Shown here: piece after piece, positions 26,094 to 33,853 of the stretch
How positions within the stretch are numbered: the first letter of the stretch is position 1
How the letters are laid out: each line of letters starts with the position of its first letter
Assembly (NCBI RefSeq): GCF_039521975.1
Contig: NZ_BAAACZ010000018.1
Span: 1 to 64,000, forward strand
Length of the DNA: 64,000 nucleotides
Direction: 5' to 3'
From: Alkalibacillus silvisoli
Lineage (GTDB): Bacteria; Bacillota; Bacilli; Bacillales; Alkalibacillaceae
The notes under the pieces: generated by a model
What the model was told of the DNA's origin: nothing
Database searches by the model: none
The model's input: only the letters and a program-made list of their open reading frames with translations
Program-made: the position numbers and the translations under genes

Positions 26094-26234
26094 GTGAAAG
26101 CCCTCCTTTTTTAATCTATTTCTAGGATTACATAAATCAACTTAAAATGATATGGAAATTGATGATTTAGCAGGGAATTGTCATGAACCAGTCGAAATAA
26201 AGACATAACTAGATTAAAAGAAAGAGGGAGTATT

Positions 26235-27191
26235 ATGGCTAAGGCAGTTGATTTAGGTCATGGCATTTCATTAATCGATTTGTATGATTTAGAGTTACCT
26301 AAAAGAACGGGAGCTTACGTTATTGAAGGGGATGAATTGACGATTGTTGAGACAAGTGCCAGTCCATCCGTTCCTTATTTATTAAAAGGGCTAGATGATT
26401 TAGGCTTAAATCTTGAAGACGTTAAGCATATTATAGTCACGCATATCCATTTAGATCATGCTGGTGGCGTAGGACTATTATTAGAGAAATGCCCTAATGC
26501 GACTGTTTATGTACATCCACGTGGCAAGCAGCATTTAAAGGACCCATCAAAGCTTATTAAAGGTGCTAAGGCAGTTTATGGAGAGAAGTTTGATGAATTA
26601 TTTGACCCCATTGTCCCAGTACCAGAAGGAAGATTGCAAGAACAAGATGATAGTAGTCAGTTGAACCTAGGCGACCGCACTTTAACGTTTTACGATACGC
26701 CAGGTCATGCGAAGCATCATTTTTCCATTCATGATTCGAAAAGCAATAGTATCTTTACAGGTGATACAATTGGCGTGTATTACCCTGATTTATTAGAGTT
26801 TGATGTGGAATTCGTGTTACCGTCAACTTCACCTAACCAGTTTGACCCTGATATAATGCTAGATTCATTGGGTCGCGTTGAAAGTCTTGAGGTTGATGCG
26901 ATTAATTTCGGTCATTATGGCCAATCGAGAAACCCTAAACGTGTCTATGCACAGATTCGTGAGTGGTTACCACGTTTTCTTGAGGTAAGTGAAGCGGCTT
27001 TAGAAAGCCATCAAGGAGCAAACCTTGATGATCAGACAGAAGCAGTTCAAAAAGCACTTTTTGATTTAATAGCTCAGCATTTAGACAGCCTGAATGTTCC
27101 AAAAGATCATAAGGTATATCAGTTTATTAAGCTGGACGCTGATGTTTGTGGATTAGGTATTGTTGATTATATTGCCAAGACTAAGAGGTAA
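26235..27191 (+). CDS. Metallo-beta-lactamase-fold hydrolase
   Basis: The 318-residue enzyme has THIHLDHAGG near residue 74, the metal-binding HxHxDH of the fold, plus a later His in TPGHAKHHFSI near 160, an Asp in FTGDTIGV near 178, and INFGHYG near 235. It looks like a glyoxalase-II-type cytosolic hydrolase. The C-terminal 90 residues form a helical extension. Substrate unknown. ATG follows AAAGAGGGAG. It is monocistronic with its own terminator. Confidence 0.9.
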   Translation: MAKAVDLGHGISLIDLYDLELPKRTGAYVIEGDELTIVETSASPSVPYLLKGLDDLGLNLEDVKHIIVTHIHLDHAGGVGLLLEKCPNATVYVHPRGKQHLKDPSKLIKGAKAVYGEKFDELFDPIVPVPEGRLQEQDDSSQLNLGDRTLTFYDTPGHAKHHFSIHDSKSNSIFTGDTIGVYYPDLLEFDVEFVLPSTSPNQFDPDIMLDSLGRVESLEVDAINFGHYGQSRNPKRVYAQIREWLPRFLEVSEAALESHQGANLDDQTEAVQKALFDLIAQHLDSLNVPKDHKVYQFIKLDADVCGLGIVDYIAKTKR

Positions 27192-27260
27192 TTGAGTTTA
27201 ACTATGTAAAAGGCTTTTAATCGGTGGTAGCCCTATTAAATAAGTGAATATAAGTTTTAT

Positions 27261-27294
27261 AAGTCGGCTTGAATTATCAGCCGGCTTTTTTTAT
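27261..27294 (+). terminator. Terminator after the metallo-hydrolase gene
   Basis: AAGTCGGCT pairs with AGCCGGCTT (one wobble), nine-base loop, then TTTTTTATTTT. Confidence 0.9.
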
Positions 27295-27353
27295 TTTCAA
27301 GATCACTTATTACCACATGTATTAGCCCCTTAAGGAAAAGTGGAATAAAGGGA

Positions 27354-27382
27354 TTGACGAAATAGGTGATAGCGAATATAGT
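27354..27382 (+). promoter_or_regulatory. SigA-type promoter of the YeeE/YedE gene
   Basis: TTGACG, a 17-base spacer, TATAGT. Fifty bases separate the -10 from the ATG. Confidence 0.7.
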
Positions 27383-27432
27383 AATATACATGGATTATTT
27401 CCGAGTAAGTTTATCAGAAAAGGAGAATTAAC

Positions 27433-28695
27433 ATGACAACTAAGGTAGAACAACCGGTTAATGAAGTTAAAGACCCGGTATCTGTTGAGAAGAGCGATAC
27501 TGGTTTAAATAAACCTCAAACAAAGTTGATCATTGGTGCTTTAGCTGTAACTGCTGTTTTAATGATTCATTTAATGACATCTTATGATGGCGTTCAGGCG
27601 TTGCTGCTCATCATTGGTCTTCTTTTAGGATATACGTTATTTCATGCTAGATTCGGTTTCACATCGGCATTCCGTCGATTAGCATCAGTCGGAAATGGGC
27701 AGGCGGTGAGGTCGCATATGCTCATGCTCGCTGTTGCTGTAACCCTTTTTGCGCCAATACTAGCATTTGGAATCTCGTTTTTTGATACAGGTGTATCTGG
27801 ATACGTGGCTCCAATTGGTATTAGTTTAGTAGTTGGTGCTTTTATGTTCGGGATTGGTATGCAATTAGGTGGAGGCTGTGCATCAGGTACGTTATACGCT
27901 GTTGGTGGCGGTCGTACGGTGATGTTTGTGACATTGATCTTTTTCATTGTTGGTGCAACGGTTGGAGCTTATCATTTACCATTCTGGACAGAAGAAATGC
28001 CAGCATACCAACCTGTATCATTAGCTGAAACGACAGGATTTGGTTATGGTGGAGCATGGATGATTTCAATTGCTTTGTTTGGTCTAATTGCTTGGATTAC
28101 ATTAGTCATTGAAAGAAAAAGAAAAGCACCTAAAATGGCACCAGTACCATCTGAACAAGGATGGAAAAGAATCTTCCGTGGCTCTTGGCCATTATTTGCA
28201 GCTGCTATTGTGTTAGCAGGGTTAAACGCTCTAACTCTAATGACGCGTGGTGAACCTTGGGGAGTAACTTCAGCATTTGCGCTATGGGGCTCTAAAGTAG
28301 CAGACGTGATCGGCTTTGATGTTGCAAGCTGGGGTTATTGGCAAGGTGAAAGTGCAGCCGCATTAGAAGCTTCAATTCTAACAGATTCAACAACTGTACT
28401 GAACTTCGGTGTTATTATTGGTGCGTTCATCGCATCAGCTGCAGGTGGATTATTTAAGTTTACGAGATTAACGAAAGGTAATGTAGCAGCATCCATTATT
28501 GGTGGTTTACTAATGGGTTATGGTGCACGTCTAGCATTCGGTTGTAATATCGGTGCTTACTTCGGCGGGATCGCATCATTCAGCCTACACGGATACATTT
28601 GGGGAATTCTAGCCTTAGGTGGAACCTTCCTCGCCTTATATTTAAGGCCGCTCTTTGGCTTATCCGTACCAAAATCAAAAGATTCATTCTGTTAG
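27433..28695 (+). CDS. YeeE/YedE-type sulfur-compound (thiosulfate) transporter
   Basis: The 420-residue integral membrane protein has about ten to twelve hydrophobic segments. Two conserved cysteine loops are present: QLGGGCASGTLYAVGGGR near residue 150 and RLAFGCNIGAYFGGI near 375. These are the signature of the YeeE/TsuA family, where pore cysteines hand thiosulfate through the membrane. The N-terminal 30 residues are a charged cytosolic extension. Transport of thiosulfate rather than another sulfur compound is inferred. It is a single gene with a SigA-type promoter and a terminator; a rhodanese lipoprotein nearby is a plausible partner. Confidence 0.9.
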   Translation: MTTKVEQPVNEVKDPVSVEKSDTGLNKPQTKLIIGALAVTAVLMIHLMTSYDGVQALLLIIGLLLGYTLFHARFGFTSAFRRLASVGNGQAVRSHMLMLAVAVTLFAPILAFGISFFDTGVSGYVAPIGISLVVGAFMFGIGMQLGGGCASGTLYAVGGGRTVMFVTLIFFIVGATVGAYHLPFWTEEMPAYQPVSLAETTGFGYGGAWMISIALFGLIAWITLVIERKRKAPKMAPVPSEQGWKRIFRGSWPLFAAAIVLAGLNALTLMTRGEPWGVTSAFALWGSKVADVIGFDVASWGYWQGESAAALEASILTDSTTVLNFGVIIGAFIASAAGGLFKFTRLTKGNVAASIIGGLLMGYGARLAFGCNIGAYFGGIASFSLHGYIWGILALGGTFLALYLRPLFGLSVPKSKDSFC

Positions 28696-28699
28696 ATGT

Positions 28700-28729
28700 A
28701 ACCCTCATACAGTCGTATGAGGGTTTTTT
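28700..28729 (+). terminator. Terminator after the YeeE/YedE gene
   Basis: Perfect 11-bp stem AACCCTCATAC / GTATGAGGGTT with a four-base loop, then TTTTTT. Confidence 0.95.
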
Positions 28730-28736
28730 CATGTGA

Positions 28737-28833
28737 ATAGCTCATAGAAATTGTGGAATAGCTCATAGAATTTGAAAAATGGCTCATAGAATACAGAAAA
28801 TAGCTCATAGAAGTAAAATATTGGCTCATAGAA
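28737..28833. repeat. Tandem repeat family A: five copies of GCTCATAGAA at an exact 21-bp period
   Basis: The core GCTCATAGAA starts at 28740, 28761, 28782, 28803 and 28824, each exactly 21 bases after the last; the 11 bases between cores vary. On the minus strand the same stretch is open for 42 codons (28857-28729) and would read as heptads FYE(P/L)xFx, but without a ribosome site. It lies directly after a terminator and before the promoter of a two-component system. Confidence 0.95.
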
Positions 28834-28840
28834 TACAAGA

Positions 28841-28974
28841 TTCGACAAAGTTTCTGCTTATTCGGTAATAAAGTACACCTATTCGGTAATAATCTCCACT
28901 CATTCGGTAATAAATTGTCCTATTCGGTAATAAATCGTCCTATTCGGTAATAATCCCCACTCATTCGGTAATAA
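28841..28974. repeat. Tandem repeat family B: six copies of TTCGGTAATAA at a 20-21 bp period
   Basis: The core TTCGGTAATAA starts at 28861, 28882, 28903, 28923, 28943 and 28964 (the third spacing and the next are 20 bases, the others 21). A decayed copy TTCGACAAAGT begins at 28841. Bases just before the core are mostly A with C or T before it. Copies B4 and B5 share the preceding CGTCC/TGTCCT segment. The array abuts family A with the same period. No Cas genes, long spacers or palindromic repeats are present, so this is not a CRISPR array. Confidence 0.95.
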
Positions 28975-28988
28975 TCCACCAACCGTCA

Positions 28989-29020
28989 TTCATACTCTGT
29001 TCATATTTCTTCTGTATAAT
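28989..29020 (+). promoter_or_regulatory. Promoter and direct-repeat operator of the first two-component system
   Basis: TTCAT half-sites at 28989 and 29000 lie 11 bases apart, one helical turn, as OmpR-family response regulators prefer. The -10 box TATAAT is at 29015-29020. The operator covers the -35 position, as expected for activation. The 18 bases TTCATACTCTGTTCATAT recur with two changes upstream of the MMPL gene at 31115. Confidence 0.75.
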
Positions 29021-29046
29021 GGAAAGGGAGAAAGGGGACTTAAAGC

Positions 29047-29742
29047 ATGAAAAAGCAGCTGAAGTTTCTAGTCGTAGAAGATGATCCGCACATTAGTGAT
29101 TTAATTAAATTATATATAAATAAATGGGGACATGATGTCATCGCTCGTTATGATGGTGAATCAGGGTTAGCAGCTTACTATGATGAGCAACCCGACTTTA
29201 TTGTGTTAGATATTATGCTTCCTGATTTAGATGGGTGGGAAGTGTGCCGTGAAGTACGTCACGACCAAAAGCAAATACCGATTTTAATGCTTACAGGTAA
29301 AGGGGAAAGCTATGATCGAATTAAAGGTTTGGAGCTCGGGGCTGACGATTATGTTGTAAAACCGTTTGATCCTAACGAATTAATAGCTCGAATTAAAGCC
29401 ATTTTAAGACGTTCACATCAATATGACCAACAGTATGAAGTACTTGAGTTTACTAACCTTTCAATTGATCTTAATGAATATATTGTAAAAGTAGAAGGTG
29501 AGCCGATTACACTGCCACCGAAGGAACTCGAGCTATTGTACTATTTAGCGTCTCATCAAAACCAAGTGTTTACCCGCCAGCAATTGCTTGACCATATTTG
29601 GGGGTTCGATTTTGACGGCGATCCGAGAACAGTTGATGTTCATATTAAACGTTTGCGTGAGAAAATATCGACTAACAACGAAGCAACCTGGGCGTTAAAA
29701 ACAGTTAGAGGGGTAGGGTATAAGTTTGAAGTACATTCGTAA
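29047..29742 (+). CDS. OmpR-family response regulator
   Basis: The 231-residue protein has a receiver domain with acidic pocket EDD at residues 11-13, phospho-accepting Asp55 (VLDIMLPDLDGWE), the Thr in MLTGKG and Lys in VVKPFDP, and a C-terminal winged helix ending in TVDVHIKRLREK and VRGVGYKFE. ATG follows AAAGGGGAC. It overlaps its kinase gene by 17 bases. The direct-repeat site at its own promoter and the near-identical one at the MMPL gene are the likely targets, so it probably controls itself and the exporter. Confidence 0.95.
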   Translation: MKKQLKFLVVEDDPHISDLIKLYINKWGHDVIARYDGESGLAAYYDEQPDFIVLDIMLPDLDGWEVCREVRHDQKQIPILMLTGKGESYDRIKGLELGADDYVVKPFDPNELIARIKAILRRSHQYDQQYEVLEFTNLSIDLNEYIVKVEGEPITLPPKELELLYYLASHQNQVFTRQQLLDHIWGFDFDGDPRTVDVHIKRLREKISTNNEATWALKTVRGVGYKFEVHS

Positions 29743-31060
29743 GTTGCGTGGCAAAATATTTATTAAACTGTTTTTAAGCTATGCGGGGATTATGTTAGCT
29801 TCTTTCGTTTTATTTGCTGGGGTGTTTATTTTTCTATTTCATCTGCAGCTTTATGATCAGTTTGAAGAGGAGTTTTCTTATCACCACGAGCATCTAGAAC
29901 AACAGTGGCCTGTTGAAGATGAACGGCTAGCTGAGGAAATGTTAACCCAAAGTAAAAGTGAAGTGTTAATTTATAGTGATTGTACAAGTTGTGAGCCTTT
30001 TTATTGGAATGAAGGGCTGCTTACAGAAGCACAATCAGGTGAAATCACACATGACAGTATGTGGTTAGAAGATGGTGAGCTTGTCCATGTCGTGGCAGCA
30101 CCGTTTCAAGATGATGATGTTATGTTGATGGCGTTTTATGACTTAAACCACGAGTACACTCAATTAGCTGTAATGCTGTTGACGCCTTTTATCATTACGT
30201 TAATGATTATGACAGTTATCGTTTGGGCAATTTCTAGAAAGATTACAGCTCCTTTAAAAGAACTAAATGACGTCGCATTAAAATTAGCAGAAGGTGACTT
30301 TTCTAAAAAGGCAAAACCGAAATCAAACGATGAAATTGCGCAACTTGGTGAAACGTTTAACTATATGGCAGAAGAGCTTGAAAGCCTTGAAGATATGCGT
30401 CGTGATTTTATCGCCAATGTTTCTCACGATTTACGTTCACCATTAACTTCGATTAAAGGGTTTCTTGTCGCCTTACTGGATGACACAATCCCAAATGATA
30501 AGCGAACGCATTATTACCACATTATGAAGGATGAAACAGAGCGACTGATCAAGTTAGTTAATGACCTATTAGATATGACACAACTCCAATCCGGTACTGT
30601 AAACATTCATAAATCAAGATATAATATTTCAGAACAAGTCCGCCAAATCGTTGCGAGAATGGAGCCACAGTTCAATGAGAAAGAGCTTGAGGTTGACCTT
30701 AGTTTAGAAGAAGTTGAAATTAACGCTGATAAAGATCGAATAGATCAATTGTTAGTTAATTTAATACAAAATGCGATTCAATTTTCAAAGCGTAATACAA
30801 CAATCACAATACAAACTAAGATCATTGAAAATGGTGTCGCGATTTCTGTTACGGATGAAGGAGAAGGAATTAAGCAAGAAGATTTGAAAATGATATTTGA
30901 AAGGTTTTACAAATCTGATACATCGAGATCATCAAAAGTCGGTACAGGAATAGGTTTATCAATCGTCCAATCTATTGCAGACCTTCACGATGCAAAGGTC
31001 GATGTTACATCGCAACAAGGTAAGGGAGCAACCTTTTCAATTACTTTACCAAATAAATAA
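29726..31060 (+). CDS. Sensor histidine kinase with an extracytoplasmic CxxC motif
   Basis: The 444-residue kinase starts at TTG, inside the regulator's 3' end. TM1 is at about residues 15-38, a sensor of about 105 residues follows outside, TM2 is at about 148-169, then a HAMP domain (170-222), the H-box FIANVSHDLRSPLTSIKGF with His234, N-box near 355, and G-boxes DEGEGI and GTGIGLSIVQS. The sensor has a single CTSC (Cys86, Cys89), which could make a disulfide or bind metal. A signal of redox state, metal or envelope stress is possible; the co-regulated MMPL exporter favours lipid or drug stress. Confidence 0.94.
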   Translation: MKYIRKLRGKIFIKLFLSYAGIMLASFVLFAGVFIFLFHLQLYDQFEEEFSYHHEHLEQQWPVEDERLAEEMLTQSKSEVLIYSDCTSCEPFYWNEGLLTEAQSGEITHDSMWLEDGELVHVVAAPFQDDDVMLMAFYDLNHEYTQLAVMLLTPFIITLMIMTVIVWAISRKITAPLKELNDVALKLAEGDFSKKAKPKSNDEIAQLGETFNYMAEELESLEDMRRDFIANVSHDLRSPLTSIKGFLVALLDDTIPNDKRTHYYHIMKDETERLIKLVNDLLDMTQLQSGTVNIHKSRYNISEQVRQIVARMEPQFNEKELEVDLSLEEVEINADKDRIDQLLVNLIQNAIQFSKRNTTITIQTKIIENGVAISVTDEGEGIKQEDLKMIFERFYKSDTSRSSKVGTGIGLSIVQSIADLHDAKVDVTSQQGKGATFSITLPNK

Positions 31061-31067
31061 CTCGACA

Positions 31068-31100
31068 ATAAGCGACTGTATTTTTACAGTCGTTTATTTA
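31068..31100 (+). terminator. Terminator after the kinase gene
   Basis: CGACTGTA pairs with TACAGTCG around a four-base loop, extended by A/T pairs, then TTTATTTAT. Confidence 0.85.
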
Positions 31101-31114
31101 TGTTTAATCTGTTG

Positions 31115-31146
31115 TTCATGTTCTGTTCATATAGGCTTGTTATTAT
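31115..31146 (+). promoter_or_regulatory. MMPL promoter with a direct-repeat operator
   Basis: TTCAT half-sites at 31115 and 31126, 11 bases apart; the 18 bases starting at 31115 match those at 28989 in 16 of 18 positions. The -10 box TATTAT starts 15 bases after the second half-site, as at the two-component promoter. Confidence 0.75.
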
Positions 31147-31180
31147 TTTTATAGATTGCTAGAAGAAAAGGGGTCGACCA

Positions 31181-33325
31181 ATGGAGAAGTTATCGAGTTT
31201 AATTAAAACGAGAAAGCGTATGTGGGCTGTCATTATTATTTGGATTTTAGTAGTTGGAGCTTTAAGCGCAGCACCATCTGCCCAGCAACATACGATTAAT
31301 ACGGGGGAGTTTGATCTTCCGGCAGATGCTCATTCAGTTGTGGCATCTGAAAAAGTCGAAGAACACTTTCCAGATGAAAGTGGTTTACTTGCTTTACTCG
31401 TTTTAGAACATGATTCTGAGTGGAGTGAAGATGCATTTGAATCAGTTGGTGAGTTAAGTGAGTCATTGTGGGAGCAGGTTGAAGAAGATTCTTTGTTATC
31501 GTCTGTTCCATTTCACTTCTTCCCTGAGGATGTAAAAGAAGAATTCGTTTCGGATGATCAATCGACGTTAGTTTTACCTGTTACGTTACCAGACGGGCTT
31601 GAAATGGATGAAATTAATGCGAAAGTCGAGCAACTTCATAGTGAGGCAAGTGAAACAGTCTTAAATGCAGAAGTAAATGTGACAGGGCCTGCAGGAATTG
31701 CATCTGATACGATTACGATCTTTTCTAATGCTAATTTAGTGTTACTGTTTTCGACGATTGGCTTAGTATTAGTTTTACTAATTATTATTTATCGATCGCC
31801 CCTTCTTGCTTTAATTCCGTTGTTGGCAGCCTTATTTGTTTATCAAACGGTAGACCGAGTGTTAGGACTTTTTGCTGCGAATGACGTGTTTTATATTGAG
31901 ACTCAATCGTTATCCATTGTGTCAATTTTACTTTTCGGTGCAACTGTAGACTATAGTTTATTTATTTTCTCACGGTTCAAAGAAGAGTTACGGCAAGTTG
32001 AGAGTAAACATGAAGCAATGGTTCGAGCTGTAACAGGTGTCGCTAGGCCGATTTTCTTCAGTGGTGGAACGGTTTTAGCAGCGATGCTTGTACTGTTTTT
32101 AGCGGTCTATGGACCTTATCAAAACTTTGCGCCTGTTTTCTCAATTACCATTGCCATTGTACTAATTGCAGGTTTAACCTTAGTTCCAGCCTTGTTCACA
32201 GCGTTTGGACGAAGAGCGTTTTGGCCTGACAAGCCTAAAGTAGGAGAAGATACGTTAGAGAAAAATCGCTTCTGGAGTAAAATGGGGAACTGGGTGACGA
32301 AGAAGCCATTTGTTGCAGCTGGGATTGTATTAGTATTCTTAATAGTAAACGGACTAAATGTAATGAATATCAATTATTCATTTAATCTATTAAACTCTTT
32401 CCCGGAAGAAATGGATTCGCGAGTTGGTTATGAAAAGTTAGAAGAACAGTTTCCACCTGGTGAGTTAGCCCCAGTCGTCATCGTTTTAGAAAGTGAAGAG
32501 GAGATCGTTTTTTCTGAAGAACAACTGCAAGAGCTGAATGAAATTAATACAGCCATTGTGGATTATGAAGGGGTAAGTGAAACGACATTACCATCTCATG
32601 ATGTTTTTAAAGAAGGTGATCTTCAAGGAGAAACGTTCTCGATATCAGAAGATGAAACGGTTGTGAAACTTGAAGCATTGTTAGCACAAAATCCATATGA
32701 CCATGAATCTTTAGACACACTCGAGTATTTAATAAATGAACATAACAAAATCATTGAAGGTACTAGCTTTTCGGGGATATATTTTGCAGGAGAGTCAGCA
32801 CAACAAAGTGAGATTCGTGCTTATAATGAACGAGATACAGCTGTCGTTGTCGCCATTGTTACGCTAGTTATTTTAGCGATGCTAATGTGGCAATTGCGTT
32901 CGGTTGTCGCACCGATTTATATGATGACAACAATTTTAATCTCTTATTTCTCAGCTTTAGGAATTAGTTGGTTTATCTTTGATAACTTCCTCGGCTATGA
33001 AGGTATGAGTTACCGTATTCCGCTTTATGCTTTCGTCTTTTTAGTCGCACTCGGCGTTGACTACAACATTATGTTAATGTCTCGCATAAGAGAAGAGCGC
33101 CAAGAGTATGAAATGAAAGAAGCGGTTAGGCGCGGAGTTGCTTTAACAGGAGGAGTTATATCATCTGCAGGGATCATTCTTGCAGGGACGTTCGGCGTAT
33201 TAATGACTCAGCCTATTTTAGAATTGTTTATGTTCGGTTTCATCGTGAGTTTAGGTATTTTAGTAGACGCCTTTTTAGTACGCGGTATGTTAGTGCCAGC
33301 AATTGCGACAATTTTAAAAAGATAA
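31181..33325 (+). CDS. MMPL-family (RND-like) membrane exporter
   Basis: The 714-residue protein has two repeats, each of a TM segment, a large extracytoplasmic loop of about 150 residues and five TM segments, 12 in all. Motifs GATVDYSLFIFSRFKEEL near residue 250 and ALGVDYNIMLMSRIREER near 630 are the proton-relay segments of MMPL/YdfJ proteins, which export lipids, peptides or drugs in exchange for protons. In B. subtilis the homologue YdfJ is controlled by a two-component system next to it, which matches this arrangement. ATG follows AAAAGGGG. A small membrane protein gene follows closely. Confidence 0.94.
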   Translation: MEKLSSLIKTRKRMWAVIIIWILVVGALSAAPSAQQHTINTGEFDLPADAHSVVASEKVEEHFPDESGLLALLVLEHDSEWSEDAFESVGELSESLWEQVEEDSLLSSVPFHFFPEDVKEEFVSDDQSTLVLPVTLPDGLEMDEINAKVEQLHSEASETVLNAEVNVTGPAGIASDTITIFSNANLVLLFSTIGLVLVLLIIIYRSPLLALIPLLAALFVYQTVDRVLGLFAANDVFYIETQSLSIVSILLFGATVDYSLFIFSRFKEELRQVESKHEAMVRAVTGVARPIFFSGGTVLAAMLVLFLAVYGPYQNFAPVFSITIAIVLIAGLTLVPALFTAFGRRAFWPDKPKVGEDTLEKNRFWSKMGNWVTKKPFVAAGIVLVFLIVNGLNVMNINYSFNLLNSFPEEMDSRVGYEKLEEQFPPGELAPVVIVLESEEEIVFSEEQLQELNEINTAIVDYEGVSETTLPSHDVFKEGDLQGETFSISEDETVVKLEALLAQNPYDHESLDTLEYLINEHNKIIEGTSFSGIYFAGESAQQSEIRAYNERDTAVVVAIVTLVILAMLMWQLRSVVAPIYMMTTILISYFSALGISWFIFDNFLGYEGMSYRIPLYAFVFLVALGVDYNIMLMSRIREERQEYEMKEAVRRGVALTGGVISSAGIILAGTFGVLMTQPILELFMFGFIVSLGILVDAFLVRGMLVPAIATILKR

Positions 33326-33340
33326 AGGGAGTGTTATAAC

Positions 33341-33799
33341 ATGTATGAATTATCGTATAGTTTACACATAGTTGGTGTCGCATTATGGATTGGAGCATTT
33401 ATTGTTGTCGGCCTTTTATTAAGGTCATTGGCAAAATCTGAAGAAGAGTTAAAGAAACATTCGCTCGTAATAGAGAAGTTGCGTCGCATGATTAATTGGG
33501 TTGTGCTACCAAGTGGTATTGTTGTCATGTTAACAGGTGTGTATATGATCTTACAGTTTAACCGCGATACGTTGCCGCTGTACTTGAAGTTGATGGAAGA
33601 AATCGGTGGCGTTGCTATTTTACTAACTGTAATCGTCGTGTCCCTGTATAGTAAGAAGCTTAAAAAGAAGCTACAAGGCATTGAACTAAAAAAAGATAAG
33701 TCTTTAACAGCGATTACTAAAATGTATACGAACTTCTTATTTATTTCAACAATCCTTTCAATTGTCGTTGTCGTCATTGTTGCGATGAGGTTAGCTTAG
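33341..33799 (+). CDS. Four-TM membrane protein, DUF2269/CopD-like
   Basis: The 152-residue protein has four hydrophobic segments (about 5-26, 48-68, 79-98 and 127-149). His9 in SLHIVGVALWIGAF and the pattern of the first segment are like CopD/DUF2269 proteins, some of which bind haem or copper; only one such His is visible, so I would not claim binding. ATG follows AGGGAG. It is 15 bases after the MMPL gene and probably in its operon. It is convergent with the second kinase. Confidence 0.65.
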   Translation: MYELSYSLHIVGVALWIGAFIVVGLLLRSLAKSEEELKKHSLVIEKLRRMINWVVLPSGIVVMLTGVYMILQFNRDTLPLYLKLMEEIGGVAILLTVIVVSLYSKKLKKKLQGIELKKDKSLTAITKMYTNFLFISTILSIVVVVIVAMRLA

Positions 33800-33824
33800 C
33801 TGAATGAGAACTAGTAAAAACAAA

Positions 33825-33853
33825 AACCCCGACTCTAAACTCGAGTTGGGGTT
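33825..33853 (-). terminator. Terminator between convergent genes
   Basis: AACCCCGACTC and GAGTTGGGGTT pair (one wobble), seven-base loop. The better T-run is on the minus strand, so it mainly ends the kinase transcript. Confidence 0.85.

Noticed and set aside
28737..28974. A possible CRISPR array
   Set aside because: Repeats are only 10-11 bases with 10-11 variable bases, not palindromic, of two families, and no cas genes are near.
33334..33777. A 147-codon minus-strand frame opposite the four-TM protein
   Set aside because: It is antisense to a gene with a good ribosome site and family-like topology; the reverse product has no family features.
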